Below are positions 1 to 9,463 of a DNA stretch of 64,000 bases, in pieces. This DNA comes from Streptomyces sp. Ag109_O5-10 (lineage in GTDB: Bacteria; Actinomycetota; Actinomycetes; Streptomycetales; Streptomycetaceae). The DNA is taken from positions 5,084,001 to 5,148,000 of the forward strand of contig NZ_FNTQ01000001.1 of NCBI RefSeq assembly GCF_900105755.1. The letters are read 5' to 3'. Numbering within the stretch: the first letter of the stretch is position 1; each line of letters opens with the position of its first letter. The notes under the pieces were generated by a model. That model was given only the letters and a program-made list of their open reading frames with translations. It did not search any database and was not told the DNA's origin. The position numbers and the translations under genes were made by a program.

Positions 1-1152
1 GGCCGCCCCTGGTGGGCGATCGGCTACGAGAACGAGCGGGCGTTCAACGACGGTTACACCGCGCTCGGCTGCCTCCCGCCGACGTACGAGCCCCGCGCGA
101 CCGGGCACGTGCCGGAGATGATCGAGATGATGCGCGGGCTCATCGAACGCGGGTACGCCTACGAGGCCGACGGCAACGTCTACTTCGACGTGCGCTCCTA
201 CCCGGACTACCTCCAGCTCTCCAACCAGGAGCTGGACAACCTCCGCCAGCCCGAGGGCGAGGGCGAGACCGGCAAGCGGGACCAGCGGGACTTCGCGCTG
301 TGGAAGGCCGTCAAGCCGGGCGAGCCCAGCTGGGAGACGCCGTGGGGGCGCGGCCGGCCCGGCTGGCACCTGGAGTGCTCGGCGATGGCCCACAAGTACC
401 TCGGCGCGGCCTTCGACATCCACGGCGGCGGTCTCGACCTGATCTTCCCGCACCACGAGAACGAGATCGCCCAGGCCAAGGCGTTCGGCGACGACTTCGC
501 CCAGTACTGGGTGCACAACGCCTGGGTCACCATGAGCGGCGAGAAGATGTCGAAGTCCCTCGGGAACTCGGTGCTCGTCTCGGAGATGGTCAAGCGGTGG
601 CGCCCGATCGTGCTGCGCTACTACCTCGGCACCCCGCACTACCGCTCGATGATCGAGTACAGCGAGGAGTCGCTGCGCGAGGCCGAGTCGGCGTTCGCGC
701 GGATCGAGGGGTTCGTGCAGCGCGTGGTGGAGCTGGCCGGGGGAGCGGTCGAGCCCTCGGCCGAGGTGCCGCCGGCGTTCGCCGAGGCGATGGACGACGA
801 CCTGGGCGTCCCGCAGGCCCTCGCGGTCGTGCACACCACCGTCCGGCAGGGCAACTCCGCCCTCGCCGCCGACGACAAGGAAGCCGCCGTCGCCCGCCTC
901 GCCGAGGTCCGCGCCATGCTCGGCGTCCTCGGTCTGGACCCGCTGGACCCGCAGTGGTCCGGTGGCGCCGAGCAGGGCGAGGACCTGCACGGGGTCGTCG
1001 ACACGCTCGTGCGGCTCGTCCTCGACCAGCGCGAGTCCGCCCGCGGCCGCAAGGACTGGGCGACCGCCGACGCCATCCGCGACCAGCTGAACCAGTCCGG
1101 CCTCGCGATCGAGGACAGCCCCTCGGGCCCGCGCTGGACCCTGAAGTCCTAG
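1..1152 (+). CDS. cysS: Cysteinyl-tRNA synthetase, 3' part (5' end outside window)
   Basis: Charges tRNA-Cys with cysteine in the cytoplasm (class I aminoacyl-tRNA synthetase). Frame 1 is open from base 1, and the first visible residues (AIGYENERAFNDGY, then LPPTYEPRATGH) match the middle of the CysS catalytic domain. About 80 N-terminal residues, including the HIGH motif, lie upstream. The zinc/adenylate region HHENE is at about 451-465 and the KMSKS loop at 544-558. The C-terminal helical anticodon-binding region runs to the stop. rlmB follows after 99 bp, separated by a strong hairpin. The cysS-rlmB order is common in actinobacteria (family knowledge). Confidence 0.97.
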   Translation, partial: GRPWWAIGYENERAFNDGYTALGCLPPTYEPRATGHVPEMIEMMRGLIERGYAYEADGNVYFDVRSYPDYLQLSNQELDNLRQPEGEGETGKRDQRDFALWKAVKPGEPSWETPWGRGRPGWHLECSAMAHKYLGAAFDIHGGGLDLIFPHHENEIAQAKAFGDDFAQYWVHNAWVTMSGEKMSKSLGNSVLVSEMVKRWRPIVLRYYLGTPHYRSMIEYSEESLREAESAFARIEGFVQRVVELAGGAVEPSAEVPPAFAEAMDDDLGVPQALAVVHTTVRQGNSALAADDKEAAVARLAEVRAMLGVLGLDPLDPQWSGGAEQGEDLHGVVDTLVRLVLDQRESARGRKDWATADAIRDQLNQSGLAIEDSPSGPRWTLKS

Positions 1153-1175
1153 GCGCCCCCGAACGGAAGATCAAC

Positions 1176-1203
1176 TGTGCCGCCCGGCCCCCCGGGCGGC
1201 ACA
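1176..1203 (+). terminator. Hairpin after cysS
   Basis: A perfect 12-bp inverted repeat (arms 1176-1187 and 1192-1203) with a CCCC loop lies 24 bp after the cysS stop. No T-run follows, which is usual for Streptomyces terminators. It may attenuate rather than stop read-through into rlmB. Confidence 0.7.
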
Positions 1204-1251
1204 CTGCATAAGACGTACGTACCACACGAAGCTCACGGAGACGGGTAACTC

Positions 1252-2193
1252 ATGGCAGCCAACAACCGCCGCATGTCCGGCAAGAAGGGCGCGCAGATCG
1301 GCAGTGGCGGCCAGCGGCGCCGGGGCCTGGAGGGCAAGGGTCCGACCCCGCCCGCCGAGATGCGCAAGGGACACAAGAAGAACCGCATCGCCACGGCCAA
1401 GGCCAAGCAGGCCCAGCGCCGTCCGGCGGCACGCGGCCGGGGCGGCAGGGGCACCTCCGAGATGGTCGTCGGCCGCAACCCGGTCGTCGAGGCGCTGCGC
1501 GAGGGCGTCCCCGCCACCACCCTCTACGTCCAGCAGTTCATCGACAACGACGAGCGGGTCCGTGAGGCCCTGCAGCTCACGGCCGAGCGCGGCGGCATCA
1601 ACCTCATGGAGGCCCCGCGCCCCGAGCTGGACCGCATGACCAACGGCCTCAACCACCAGGGCCTGGTCCTCCAGGTCCCGCCGTACGAGTACGCGCACCC
1701 CGAGGACCTCGCCGAGGCGGCCTACGACGAGGGCGAGGACCCGCTGATCGTCGCCCTGGACGGGGTCACCGACCCGCGCAACCTGGGCGCCGTCGTCCGC
1801 TCGGTCTCCGCCTTCGGCGGCCACGGCGTGGTCGTCCCCGAGCGCCGCGCGGCCGGCATGACCGCCGGTGCCTGGAAGACGTCGGCCGGTACGGCGGCCC
1901 GTACGCCCGTCGCCCGCGCCACCAACCTGACCCGGGCCCTGGAGGCGTACAAGAAGGCCGGCATCGTGGTCGTCGGCCTCGCCGCGGACGGCGAGCACGA
2001 GATCGGCGACCTGGAGGCCCTCGGCGGGCCCGTCGTCATCGTCGTCGGCAGCGAGGGCAAGGGCCTGTCCCGACTGGTCGGCGAAACCTGCGACTTCCGG
2101 GTCCGGATCCCGATGCCGGGCGGCGCCGAGTCGCTCAACGCGGGTGTGGCGGCCGGGATCGTGCTGTACGAGTCGGCGCGGCGACGCGGGTGA
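1252..2193 (+). CDS. rlmB: 23S rRNA (guanosine-2'-O-)-methyltransferase RlmB, SpoU family
   Basis: SAM-dependent 2'-O-methylation of a 23S rRNA guanosine (G2251 in E. coli numbering, known for the family). 313 aa. A Lys/Arg/Gly-rich N-terminal extension of about 70 residues is typical of actinobacterial forms. An L30e-like substrate-binding domain (about 75-150) follows, then the SPOUT knot with its three motifs: DPRNLGAVVRS, VVGSEGKGLSRLV and IPMPGGAESLNAGVAAG near the C-terminus. Start ATG 1252 follows GGAG-type spacing (CACGGAGACGGGTAACTC). It lies directly downstream of cysS. Confidence 0.95.
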   Translation: MAANNRRMSGKKGAQIGSGGQRRRGLEGKGPTPPAEMRKGHKKNRIATAKAKQAQRRPAARGRGGRGTSEMVVGRNPVVEALREGVPATTLYVQQFIDNDERVREALQLTAERGGINLMEAPRPELDRMTNGLNHQGLVLQVPPYEYAHPEDLAEAAYDEGEDPLIVALDGVTDPRNLGAVVRSVSAFGGHGVVVPERRAAGMTAGAWKTSAGTAARTPVARATNLTRALEAYKKAGIVVVGLAADGEHEIGDLEALGGPVVIVVGSEGKGLSRLVGETCDFRVRIPMPGGAESLNAGVAAGIVLYESARRRG

Positions 2194-2310
2194 ACAAGCG
2201 TCCGTAACCTCACCCGGCCGGGTTAATTCCGGCGTCCGGGACATCCTTGACGGGGTCCGGACACATCCGGCGGGTCAAAGCAGTGTCCTAACTCCACGTC
2301 ACTCGGTTAG

Positions 2311-3978
2311 ATGAGTGTGGACACCAGAACACCCCGCACACCCACGGGGGACCGCTCGTCGGGATTCCGCTCCGGATTCGATTCCGGGCTCGACGACGCT
2401 CCCGCGCTGAGCATGGTGAAGGTGCCGAGCGATCCGGCGCAGGTCATCGTCAACCACGCGAGTTTCCGCGTGCAGCTGGGCGTATCGACACGGCGTACCC
2501 AATCCCCCCGGGTCGCACGGCACCTGAGCGCCACCGAGGACACCGCGCGCATCCCGGTCGCCGGCCCGGCGGGCAGAGCGGGGGCGGTGCCCGGCCGGCG
2601 CCGCCCGCTCGTCTGGAGCGGCAGGTCCGCGCCCGACGACACCGGCGCCCACCGGCTGCTCCAGGCCGTCCGGGGCGGCAGCGTCCGGCACGTCGAGGAG
2701 CCCGCCGAACCGGCGGGTGCGACCCAGGTCATCCCGCGCGTCGACGAGGGCTACGACGCCCTGGACCAGACCGTCGAGACCCCGGTGGTCGGCCACCCGC
2801 GCTCCCCGGCGTCCGGCGAGAGGCGGCTGCTCCCGGACCTGCCGGCGGTGGGCAGCGCCTACGACGAGCCGGCCTACGGCGACCCTTCCTATGACGAACC
2901 GCCCTACGGCGACGACGAGTTCGAGGACTTCGACGAACCGAGGTCGTCCCGGCGGGCCGGGGACGGCGACCCGGCCCGGCACGCCTACTACCCCGGCCGC
3001 CGGATGAACCTGGGCGTGGTCCTCCTCCCCCTGCGCATCTTCCTCGGCTTCATCTCCATCTACGCCGGCATGGGCAAGCTCTGCGACCCCGTCTACTTCG
3101 ACGGCGGCAAGCGGGGCTCCATGGTCACCTGGCTCAACACGCTGCACCCGTGGGAGGTCGCCGAGCCGCTGCGACAGTTCGCCCTCCAGCATCCGGTCGG
3201 CTCCGGCCTCGTCATCGCCTTCTTCCAGGTGATCGTCGGCGTCCTGACCGTCCTGGGCTGCTGGCAGCGGGTCGCCGCGGTCGTCGGCGCGCTGCTCTCC
3301 GCCGCGCTCATCGTCACCGTCAGCTGGAAGACCGTCCCGGCCTACGACGCCCCCGACATCATCTACCTCGCCGCCTGGTCCCCGCTGATCATCGCGGGCG
3401 CCCCCGTCTACTCCGTGGACGGCCGCCTCGCGGGCAGCGCCTGGCGGCGGCTCGGCCCGCACTCCGACATCTGGGACCTGCGCGCCTACGTCCTGCGCCG
3501 CGGCGCCCTGATCACGGCCGTCACCATCGGCCTCACCCTCCTGGTCGGCTCGCTCCTGGGCGGTGCGGTCCGCGACTCCAGCCGGGTGGTCGTCCCCGGC
3601 CCCGGCGAGGCCCCGCGCAACAACCTCCCCGGCTCCCCGCTCCCCGGCGAGTCGGCCAAGCCCCACCGGAAGACTCCGTCGGCCTCCACGGCTCCCTCCG
3701 GGGGTGCCACGGCGAGCCCTTCGCAGGCGGCCACCACCCCGGGCGCCGACCACACCACGGGCGGCGCCACCACCACGACCCCCAGTGAGACCCAGGGCAC
3801 GACGGGTCAGGCCCCGCCCCAGCACACCGCGCCCGCGCCGACCACCGCGGGACCCACCTCCGGCGGCACCGCGACCGGCGGCGCCTCCACCAGCGGCGGC
3901 ACCGGCACCGGCTCCGGAAGCTCCGGCGGCGCCTCCTCCTCCGGCCAGCCCGGCCTGGTGGGCGGCCTCCTCGGCTGA
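2311..3978 (+). CDS. DoxX family membrane protein with long disordered tails
   Basis: 555 aa. Residues 1 to about 230 are charged and low complexity, with Tyr/Asp/Pro-rich repeats (YDEPxYGDxS-like, about 185-205). About 232-415 form a four-helix DoxX-type membrane region (LPLRIFLGFISIYAGMGK, then helices around VIAFFQVIVGVLTVLG and AAVVGALLSAALIVTV, and a final helix near ALITAVTIGLTLLVGSL). The last 130 residues are Ser/Thr/Pro/Gly rich and probably extracellular. DoxX proteins are quinone-linked or redox-stress membrane proteins, but the substrate here is unknown. Both tails are far longer than the usual 130-180 aa family length. It is followed by a strong hairpin. Confidence 0.85.
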   Translation: MSVDTRTPRTPTGDRSSGFRSGFDSGLDDAPALSMVKVPSDPAQVIVNHASFRVQLGVSTRRTQSPRVARHLSATEDTARIPVAGPAGRAGAVPGRRRPLVWSGRSAPDDTGAHRLLQAVRGGSVRHVEEPAEPAGATQVIPRVDEGYDALDQTVETPVVGHPRSPASGERRLLPDLPAVGSAYDEPAYGDPSYDEPPYGDDEFEDFDEPRSSRRAGDGDPARHAYYPGRRMNLGVVLLPLRIFLGFISIYAGMGKLCDPVYFDGGKRGSMVTWLNTLHPWEVAEPLRQFALQHPVGSGLVIAFFQVIVGVLTVLGCWQRVAAVVGALLSAALIVTVSWKTVPAYDAPDIIYLAAWSPLIIAGAPVYSVDGRLAGSAWRRLGPHSDIWDLRAYVLRRGALITAVTIGLTLLVGSLLGGAVRDSSRVVVPGPGEAPRNNLPGSPLPGESAKPHRKTPSASTAPSGGATASPSQAATTPGADHTTGGATTTTPSETQGTTGQAPPQHTAPAPTTAGPTSGGTATGGASTSGGTGTGSGSSGGASSSGQPGLVGGLLG

Positions 3979-3993
3979 CACCCACGGCACACC

Positions 3994-4030
3994 ACCGCAG
4001 CCCCGCCCTTCAGAGACGCGGGGCTGCGGT
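3994..4030. terminator. Bidirectional terminator between converging genes
   Basis: A perfect 13-bp inverted repeat (3994-4006 / 4018-4030) with an 11-nt loop, 15 bp past the DoxX gene stop. It also ends transcription coming from the converging nucleotidyltransferase gene. Confidence 0.8.
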
Positions 4031-4054
4031 CGTGTGCCGTCCGCGACGCCATCG

Positions 4055-4375
4055 TGGCTGATCGCGCAGTTCCCCGCGCCCCTTACGGGGCGCTCCCGCA
4101 CCCTCCGTCAGAAGCGCGGTAACCACCACGAAAAGCCCCACCCACCCGCACTCGACGAACATCCGTTCGCGCGCCCGGGAAAGGGGCGCGGGGAACTGCG
4201 CGAAAAGCCCCACGCACCTGCAGTCGACGAACTGCCGTCGTCCCCTGTTAAGGGGCGCGGGGAACTGCGCGAGAAACCCCACGCACCTGCAGTCGACGAA
4301 CTGCCGTCGCCCCCTGTTAAGGGGCGCGGGGAACTGCGCGAACAACCCCCGCCCGCCCGCAGTCGGCGAGCAGGC
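4055..4375. repeat. Cluster of dispersed GGGGCGCGGGGAACTGCGCG repeats
   Basis: An inverted copy of the dispersed element is at 4055-4094 (GCGCAGTTCCCCGCGCCCCT). A partial copy is at about 4129-4180. Then come tandem units of 69 bp: 4181-4249, 4250-4318 and a third, diverged after its first 30 bp, from 4319. The two complete units are nearly identical. The core sequence recurs at seven other places in this window. I see no gene in the stretch; the short ORFs across it are repeat translations. Confidence 0.85.
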
Positions 4376-4392
4376 CGCGCCCCCCTCTTCGG

Positions 4393-5124
4393 CTACCGCC
4401 CCAGCGAGGCCAGTTCCTTCGCGGCCTCCGTCAGGTCCTTCGCGGTGTCGATCGCCCGCCAGTACGCGCCCTGCGGAATCGTGAACCCGGCCAGCTGCCG
4501 GCTCCGCGCCAGGCCCGGGAACGTGGTGCGCTCGTGGTCCCCCCGCTCCGGCAGCATCGCGGCGAACTCGGGAGAGAAGACGTAGACGCCGGCGTTGATC
4601 TCGAACGTCGACGGCGGCGCCTCGATGAAGTCCGTGATGTGACCGAAGCCGTCGGTCTGCACGGCGCCCCACGGGATCCGCGGACGGGCCAGCGCCAGCG
4701 TCGCCACCGCGTCCCGCTCCGTGTGGAAGTCGGCCATGTCGCGCAGCGAGAACCGCGTCCAGATGTCGCCGTTCGTCGCGTACCAGGGCCGGTCGGTGTG
4801 GGGAAGGTGCGCGGCCGCGTACCTGAGCCCGCCGCCCCGGCCCAGCGGCTCGGTCTCCACCACCGTGGTGACGGAGAGCGGCAGGTCGGCCGATGCCAGC
4901 CACTTCTGCAGGACCTCGGCGAGATGGCCGCAGGAGACCACCACGTCGGTGACGCCCTCCTCGGCGAGCCAGGCCAGCTGGTGGCCGATGATCGGCGTGC
5001 CCGTACCCGGGATCTCGACCATCGGCTTGGGCCGGTCGTCGGTGTACGGACGAAGCCGTGAGCCCTGGCCACCGGCCAGGACCACGGCTTGGGTGGGGCG
5101 CAACGCGGCGTTCGGATGGGTCAT
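4393..5124 (-). CDS. Sugar-phosphate nucleotidyltransferase (NTP_transferase family)
   Basis: 243 aa, the size of a bare RfbA/GlmU-type nucleotidyltransferase domain. It forms NDP-sugars from NTP and sugar 1-phosphate. The N-terminal nucleotide-binding signature VVLAGGQGSRLRPYTDDRPK (about 14-33), a metal/base-binding TNGDIW segment (about 118) and the FSPEFA region are present, with no hexapeptide-repeat acyltransferase domain. Start ATG 5124. Substrate specificity (mannose-1-P or glucose-1-P) cannot be read from the sequence. Confidence 0.88.
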   Translation of the reverse strand: MTHPNAALRPTQAVVLAGGQGSRLRPYTDDRPKPMVEIPGTGTPIIGHQLAWLAEEGVTDVVVSCGHLAEVLQKWLASADLPLSVTTVVETEPLGRGGGLRYAAAHLPHTDRPWYATNGDIWTRFSLRDMADFHTERDAVATLALARPRIPWGAVQTDGFGHITDFIEAPPSTFEINAGVYVFSPEFAAMLPERGDHERTTFPGLARSRQLAGFTIPQGAYWRAIDTAKDLTEAAKELASLGR

Positions 5125-5209
5125 GCCCGAACTCTACGACGCGCCCCGGGGGCGGCTGCACGCCGCAGGTGCGCCCTTAAGGAGCTGTTACCTGCTTCCC
5201 GACCGGGGT

Positions 5210-5674
5210 TCAACTGTGCGCGGCCAGCACACCCGACGCGAAGGACGTGTCGCAGACCGGGCGGGCGTACGACTGGGCGCGCGAGGCGCCGTACATCCGC
5301 ACCGCGGCCCGGCCCAGCGCGCGGGCGATGGACGTGCAGTGCTTCGCCAGCGACGGGTGGCCGTTGACCGCCTGCTGGAGGTGGGTGAGGACCTGGCCCG
5401 GGTTCTTGTCCTGGAGCTCGGTCATCAGCTGCTCGCGCAGCGCGTCCTGTGGGGCCTGGGCGGCGACGGCCTTGGAGGAGACGTGCGCGTCGGTCACGTC
5501 GGTCGCGGTGAGCACCGAGCTCCGCGGGGACCCGGTCCAGTTGACGCGGGTGACCGCGAGGGTCCCGGAGAGCACCAGGACGACGGGCAGGACGAGGGCG
5601 AGAGTGCGGCCGATCCGGCGGGCAGGGCCGCCCCGGTGGCCGCTTCGCGTCTGAGGGGTGGTGGAGTGCTTCAC
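5210..5674 (-). CDS. Small secreted or membrane-anchored hypothetical protein
   Basis: 154 aa. A basic N-terminus with twin arginines (PARRIGR, about 17-23) precedes one hydrophobic segment TLALVLPVVLVLSGTLAVT (about 25-43), so it is either a signal peptide or an anchor. The remainder is soluble, with two cysteines near the C-terminus (KHCTS and VCDTS) that could form a disulfide. Start GTG 5674. I recognise no family. It stands alone between the nucleotidyltransferase and the msiK terminator. Confidence 0.75.
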   Translation of the reverse strand: MKHSTTPQTRSGHRGGPARRIGRTLALVLPVVLVLSGTLAVTRVNWTGSPRSSVLTATDVTDAHVSSKAVAAQAPQDALREQLMTELQDKNPGQVLTHLQQAVNGHPSLAKHCTSIARALGRAAVRMYGASRAQSYARPVCDTSFASGVLAAHS

Positions 5675-5812
5675 GCGTGTGAGGGTAGCGTGCGGTAATG
5701 ATTTGGCGACATTTAGTCACCGGTTCGAGGGACGGAGAAGGGCCGTGTTTCGCGTACGGGGTTGACGCACGCTGCTCGAAAACCACCCGCTTGCCGGGGT
5801 AAATCGAGGCAA

Positions 5813-5850
5813 CGGAAAGGGCCCCGCAGCAGGCCGCGGGGCCCTTTCCG
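5813..5850. terminator. Strong terminator downstream of msiK
   Basis: A perfect 15-bp inverted repeat (5813-5827 / 5836-5850) with an 8-nt loop. It lies 88 bp beyond the msiK stop on the minus strand. Confidence 0.88.
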
Positions 5851-5937
5851 TCAACCTGGGTGAATTCACCCTGGTCAGAGGTTTCTCTGTTTGATCGACC
5901 GGCCGGATCGACCGGCCGGATCGCCCGATCGGATCGC

Positions 5938-7074
<1,137 letters not shown>

Positions 7075-7133
7075 GGCTCAGAGGCCCCCTTCTACCGGCA
7101 GGAACGTGCCGGACGATCCGTTGTAGGAAGGTG

Positions 7134-7149
7134 GTTGGTGTAGTCCACT
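7134..7149. promoter_or_regulatory. dre-like (DasR) operator candidate upstream of msiK
   Basis: GTTGGTGTAGTCCACT matches the DasR consensus ACTGGTCTAGACCACT at 12 of 16 positions, including the TGGT..TAG..CCACT core. It lies about 60 bp upstream of the msiK start. A partial second box (GTAGTCCACGC) is at about 7153-7163. Inferred from the consensus only. Confidence 0.55.
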
Positions 7150-7303
7150 CGGGTAGTCCACGCGAGTGAACCGGATCAGGACGGTACCTGGCGTTCACCC
7201 TGTATGTCAGTACCTGGAGCCCTGTGAACTTCGCGGGAATTTTCGACAGGCCCCGCCCGGGACCTGGGTACACTGCACTGGCACGCACCCCGAGTGCGCG
7301 CGC

Positions 7304-7377
7304 GCCTCCTTAGCTCAGCTGGTCAGAGCGCCGCTCTTGTAAAGCGAAGGTCGTCGGTTCGAATCCGACAGGGGGCT
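7304..7377 (+). tRNA. tRNA-Thr (anticodon TGT)
   Basis: 74 nt. The 7-bp acceptor stem pairs GCCTCCT with AGGGGGC (one T-G wobble). D arm is GCTC...GAGC. The anticodon stem CCGCT/AGCGA has one end mismatch and encloses loop CTTGTAA, with anticodon TGT at 7338-7340. The T arm is GTCGG TTCGAAT CCGAC. CCA is not encoded. It reads ACA codons, which are rare in this GC-rich genome. Confidence 0.96.
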
Positions 7378-7505
7378 CCGACAAGGTGGGCACGGAACTC
7401 GGCCTTGGGGTATCCCGGCGGCGTCGGCGGAGGGCACGACCACGCCGGTGGACCGCGCGGCATGGGTCGAACGGTTGACGTCGAGCAGCGCCGGGGTCCG
7501 CCCGC

Positions 7506-7860
7506 GTGAACGACGTCCTGGCGCATCGTCCCGCCCTGCGTGACCGCCTCGACGAACTCGTCTCCGGTTCCGATCCGGTCGCCGTCGCGGCCGGTGCCGT
7601 CCGTATCGGACCGCCGGTCACCCGTCCGGGAGTGATCGTCGCGGTCGGAGCGAACTACAGCGAACACGTTCGGCAGCAACCTGGCCGAGAAGCCGGTCCT
7701 GTTCGGCGAGCCGGTGACCTCGCTCGGCGGGCCGGCCGATCCCGTCGTCCGGCCCGTCGGGACCGCGCAGCTGGACCACGCATGCGAGACCGCCGTCGTG
7801 ATCGGCCGGGGCGGGGGCGGCATCCGACCGGCGGTCGCACTGGCGCGCGGCACCCCGGCG
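7506..7860 (+). pseudogene. Frameshifted remnant of a fumarylacetoacetate-hydrolase-family gene
   Basis: The frame from GTG 7506 encodes a normal family N-terminus ending in GVIVAVGANYSEHV (about 7630-7671). The family continuation (LAEKPVLFGEPVTSLGGP, then QLDHACETAVVIGRG) is found in another frame from about 7681, so there is an indel near 7675. Several residues between the NYxxH and PVLF motifs are also missing. The C-terminal half of the fold is absent, so the product cannot be functional. The family hydrolyses C-C bonds in aromatic catabolism or acts as a hydratase/isomerase. Confidence 0.7.
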
Positions 7861-7861
7861 C

Positions 7862-8025
7862 GTGAGGCGTTCATCTGCCGGCGGGAGGTGGAGCCAACTC
7901 GCCCGCTACGGCGACCGCGTGGAGTGGTGGGACACGGCTGAGCGGGGCGGGCCGGACCTGGCCGCCCTGCGGCTGGACGGCGGGGCGGCGGTGCTGTGCT
8001 GCGGGCCGGAGGGGCCGACGCGTGA
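7862..8025 (+). pseudogene. Fragment resembling the C-terminus of a VanB-type oxidoreductase
   Basis: This frame reads SQLARYGDRVEWWDTAERGG, PDLAALRLDGG and AAVLCCGPEG. That resembles the NAD-binding end of phthalate-dioxygenase-reductase/VanB proteins, where a CCGPEG-like motif binds the cofactor. There is no FMN domain, no plausible start and no 2Fe-2S C-terminus. It abuts the FAH-like remnant in another frame, so both look like debris of a lost catabolic segment. The call rests on motif resemblance alone. Confidence 0.45.
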
Positions 8026-8046
8026 GGTGGAGCCGGGTGGTGCGGG

Positions 8047-9453
8047 TCAGTGCCGTCCCGCCACCCGGTCCGCGACCCGGGCCAGCCGCGAGGACTCCGT
8101 GCTGGGGTGGAGGCGTTCGCGCTGGTCGGCGGTGCGGTAGGTGGCGTACATGCCCTGGACGCCGAGCCATCGGAAGGGTTCCGGCTCCCACTTGCGGACC
8201 TTGTGGTTCACCCACGGCAGCTCGGTCAGGGCGGTGCGGCCGGCCTGGCCGGAGTCGAGCTGGACGAGGTCCCGGAGGGTCCGGGCGGCCAGGTTGGTGG
8301 TGGCGACCCCGGAGCCGACGTAGCCGCCGGCCCAGCCGAGCCCCGTCGAGCGGTCCAGGGTGACGGTCGCGCACCAGTCCCGCGGCACCCCGAGCACCCC
8401 GGACCAGGCGTGCTCGACCGCGACCCCGGCCAGGGACGGGAAGAACCGCACGAGGATCTCGCGCAGCGCCTCGACCGTCGCCTCCTGCGTGCGGCCGTTG
8501 TTGTCCGTCCGCGAACCGAAGCGGTACGGCACCCCGCGCCCGCCGAGCGCGATCCGCCCGTCGGCCGTGCGCTGCGCGTACATGTACGCGTGCGCCATGT
8601 CGCCCAGGGTCTCCCGGCCCTCCCAGCCCACCGACGCCCACTGCTCCGCCGTCAGCGGCTCGGTGGCGATCATCGAGGAGTTCATGGGCAGCCAGGTGCG
8701 CTTCTGGCCCTTGAGGTTCGCGGTGAAGCCCTCGGTGCACCGCAGGACGTAGGGAGCGCGGACCGTGCCGTACGGCGTGACGGCCTGCTGGGGGCGGATC
8801 TCGGTGACCGGAGTGGACTCGTGGATGTCGACGCCGAGTGCTGCTACGGCCGCCACCAGGCCCTTCACCAGCTTCACCGGGTGCAGCCGGGCGCCGTGCG
8901 GGGTCCAGGCGCCGCCCACCGCGTCGGCGACGCGGATCCGCTCCCGGGTCTCACCGGCGCCGTACAGCTCGCGGTCCTTCTCGCCGTACGACAGCTCGTG
9001 CTCGTGGAAGGCCTTCAGGCGGGCCAGCTGGGCCGGGGTGGTGGCGACCTCCAGCACCCCGCCCTTGTGCAGGTCGGCGTCGATCCCCTCGGCGGCGGCG
9101 ACCGCCACGACCTCGTCGACGGTCTCGTTCATGGCCTTCTGCAGGCGTACGGCGGCCTCGTGGCCGTGCAGCGCGGCGTACCGGTCGCGGCCGGCGATGC
9201 CGTTGTAGAGCCAGCCGCCGTTGCGGCCGGAGGCGCCGTAGCCGCAGAACTTCTGCTCCAGGACGGTGATCCGGAGGAAGGGCGCGGCCTTCTTCAGGTA
9301 GTACGCGGTCCACAGGCCGGTGTACCCGCCGCCCACGATCACCACGTCCGCCGAGGCGTCACCGGCGAGCGGCTCCCGCACCGCCGGGAGGCCGTCGTCC
9401 GCGTACCAGAAGGAGATGCCGCCGTTGACGACACCGCTCGCCGATCTGCTCAT
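8047..9453 (-). CDS. FAD-dependent oxidoreductase (DAO / glycine oxidase family)
   Basis: 468 aa. The N-terminal Rossmann FAD motif ADVVIVGGGYTGLWTAYYLK is at about 34-53, followed by the GYGASGRNGGW segment typical of PuuB/glycine-oxidase-like DAO proteins. The C-terminus contains a second FAD-contact region (GLGWAGGYVGSGVATTNLA). It probably oxidises an amine or amino acid with release of hydrogen peroxide; the substrate is unknown. Start ATG 9453. The rhomboid-like gene ends 10 bp upstream, so the two are likely cotranscribed. Confidence 0.9.
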   Translation of the reverse strand: MSRSASGVVNGGISFWYADDGLPAVREPLAGDASADVVIVGGGYTGLWTAYYLKKAAPFLRITVLEQKFCGYGASGRNGGWLYNGIAGRDRYAALHGHEAAVRLQKAMNETVDEVVAVAAAEGIDADLHKGGVLEVATTPAQLARLKAFHEHELSYGEKDRELYGAGETRERIRVADAVGGAWTPHGARLHPVKLVKGLVAAVAALGVDIHESTPVTEIRPQQAVTPYGTVRAPYVLRCTEGFTANLKGQKRTWLPMNSSMIATEPLTAEQWASVGWEGRETLGDMAHAYMYAQRTADGRIALGGRGVPYRFGSRTDNNGRTQEATVEALREILVRFFPSLAGVAVEHAWSGVLGVPRDWCATVTLDRSTGLGWAGGYVGSGVATTNLAARTLRDLVQLDSGQAGRTALTELPWVNHKVRKWEPEPFRWLGVQGMYATYRTADQRERLHPSTESSRLARVADRVAGRH

Positions 9454-9463
9454 GACCTGGACG

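Noticed and set aside
2299..4101. 600-codon minus-strand frame opposite the DoxX gene
   Set aside because: Low-complexity Gly/Ala/Arg/Asp sequence opposite a frame with clear membrane helices.
4181..4375. CRISPR array
   Set aside because: Units are 69 bp, contiguous and almost identical, with no repeat-spacer alternation, and no cas genes are near.
4055..4375. Short ORFs across the repeat cluster as coding
   Set aside because: They translate repeat units (AxPVKGRGELRE) and are an artefact.
7304..7377. An intact integrated element at the tRNA
   Set aside because: No integrase, excisionase or duplicated tRNA end is visible in the next 10 kb; only gene remnants remain.
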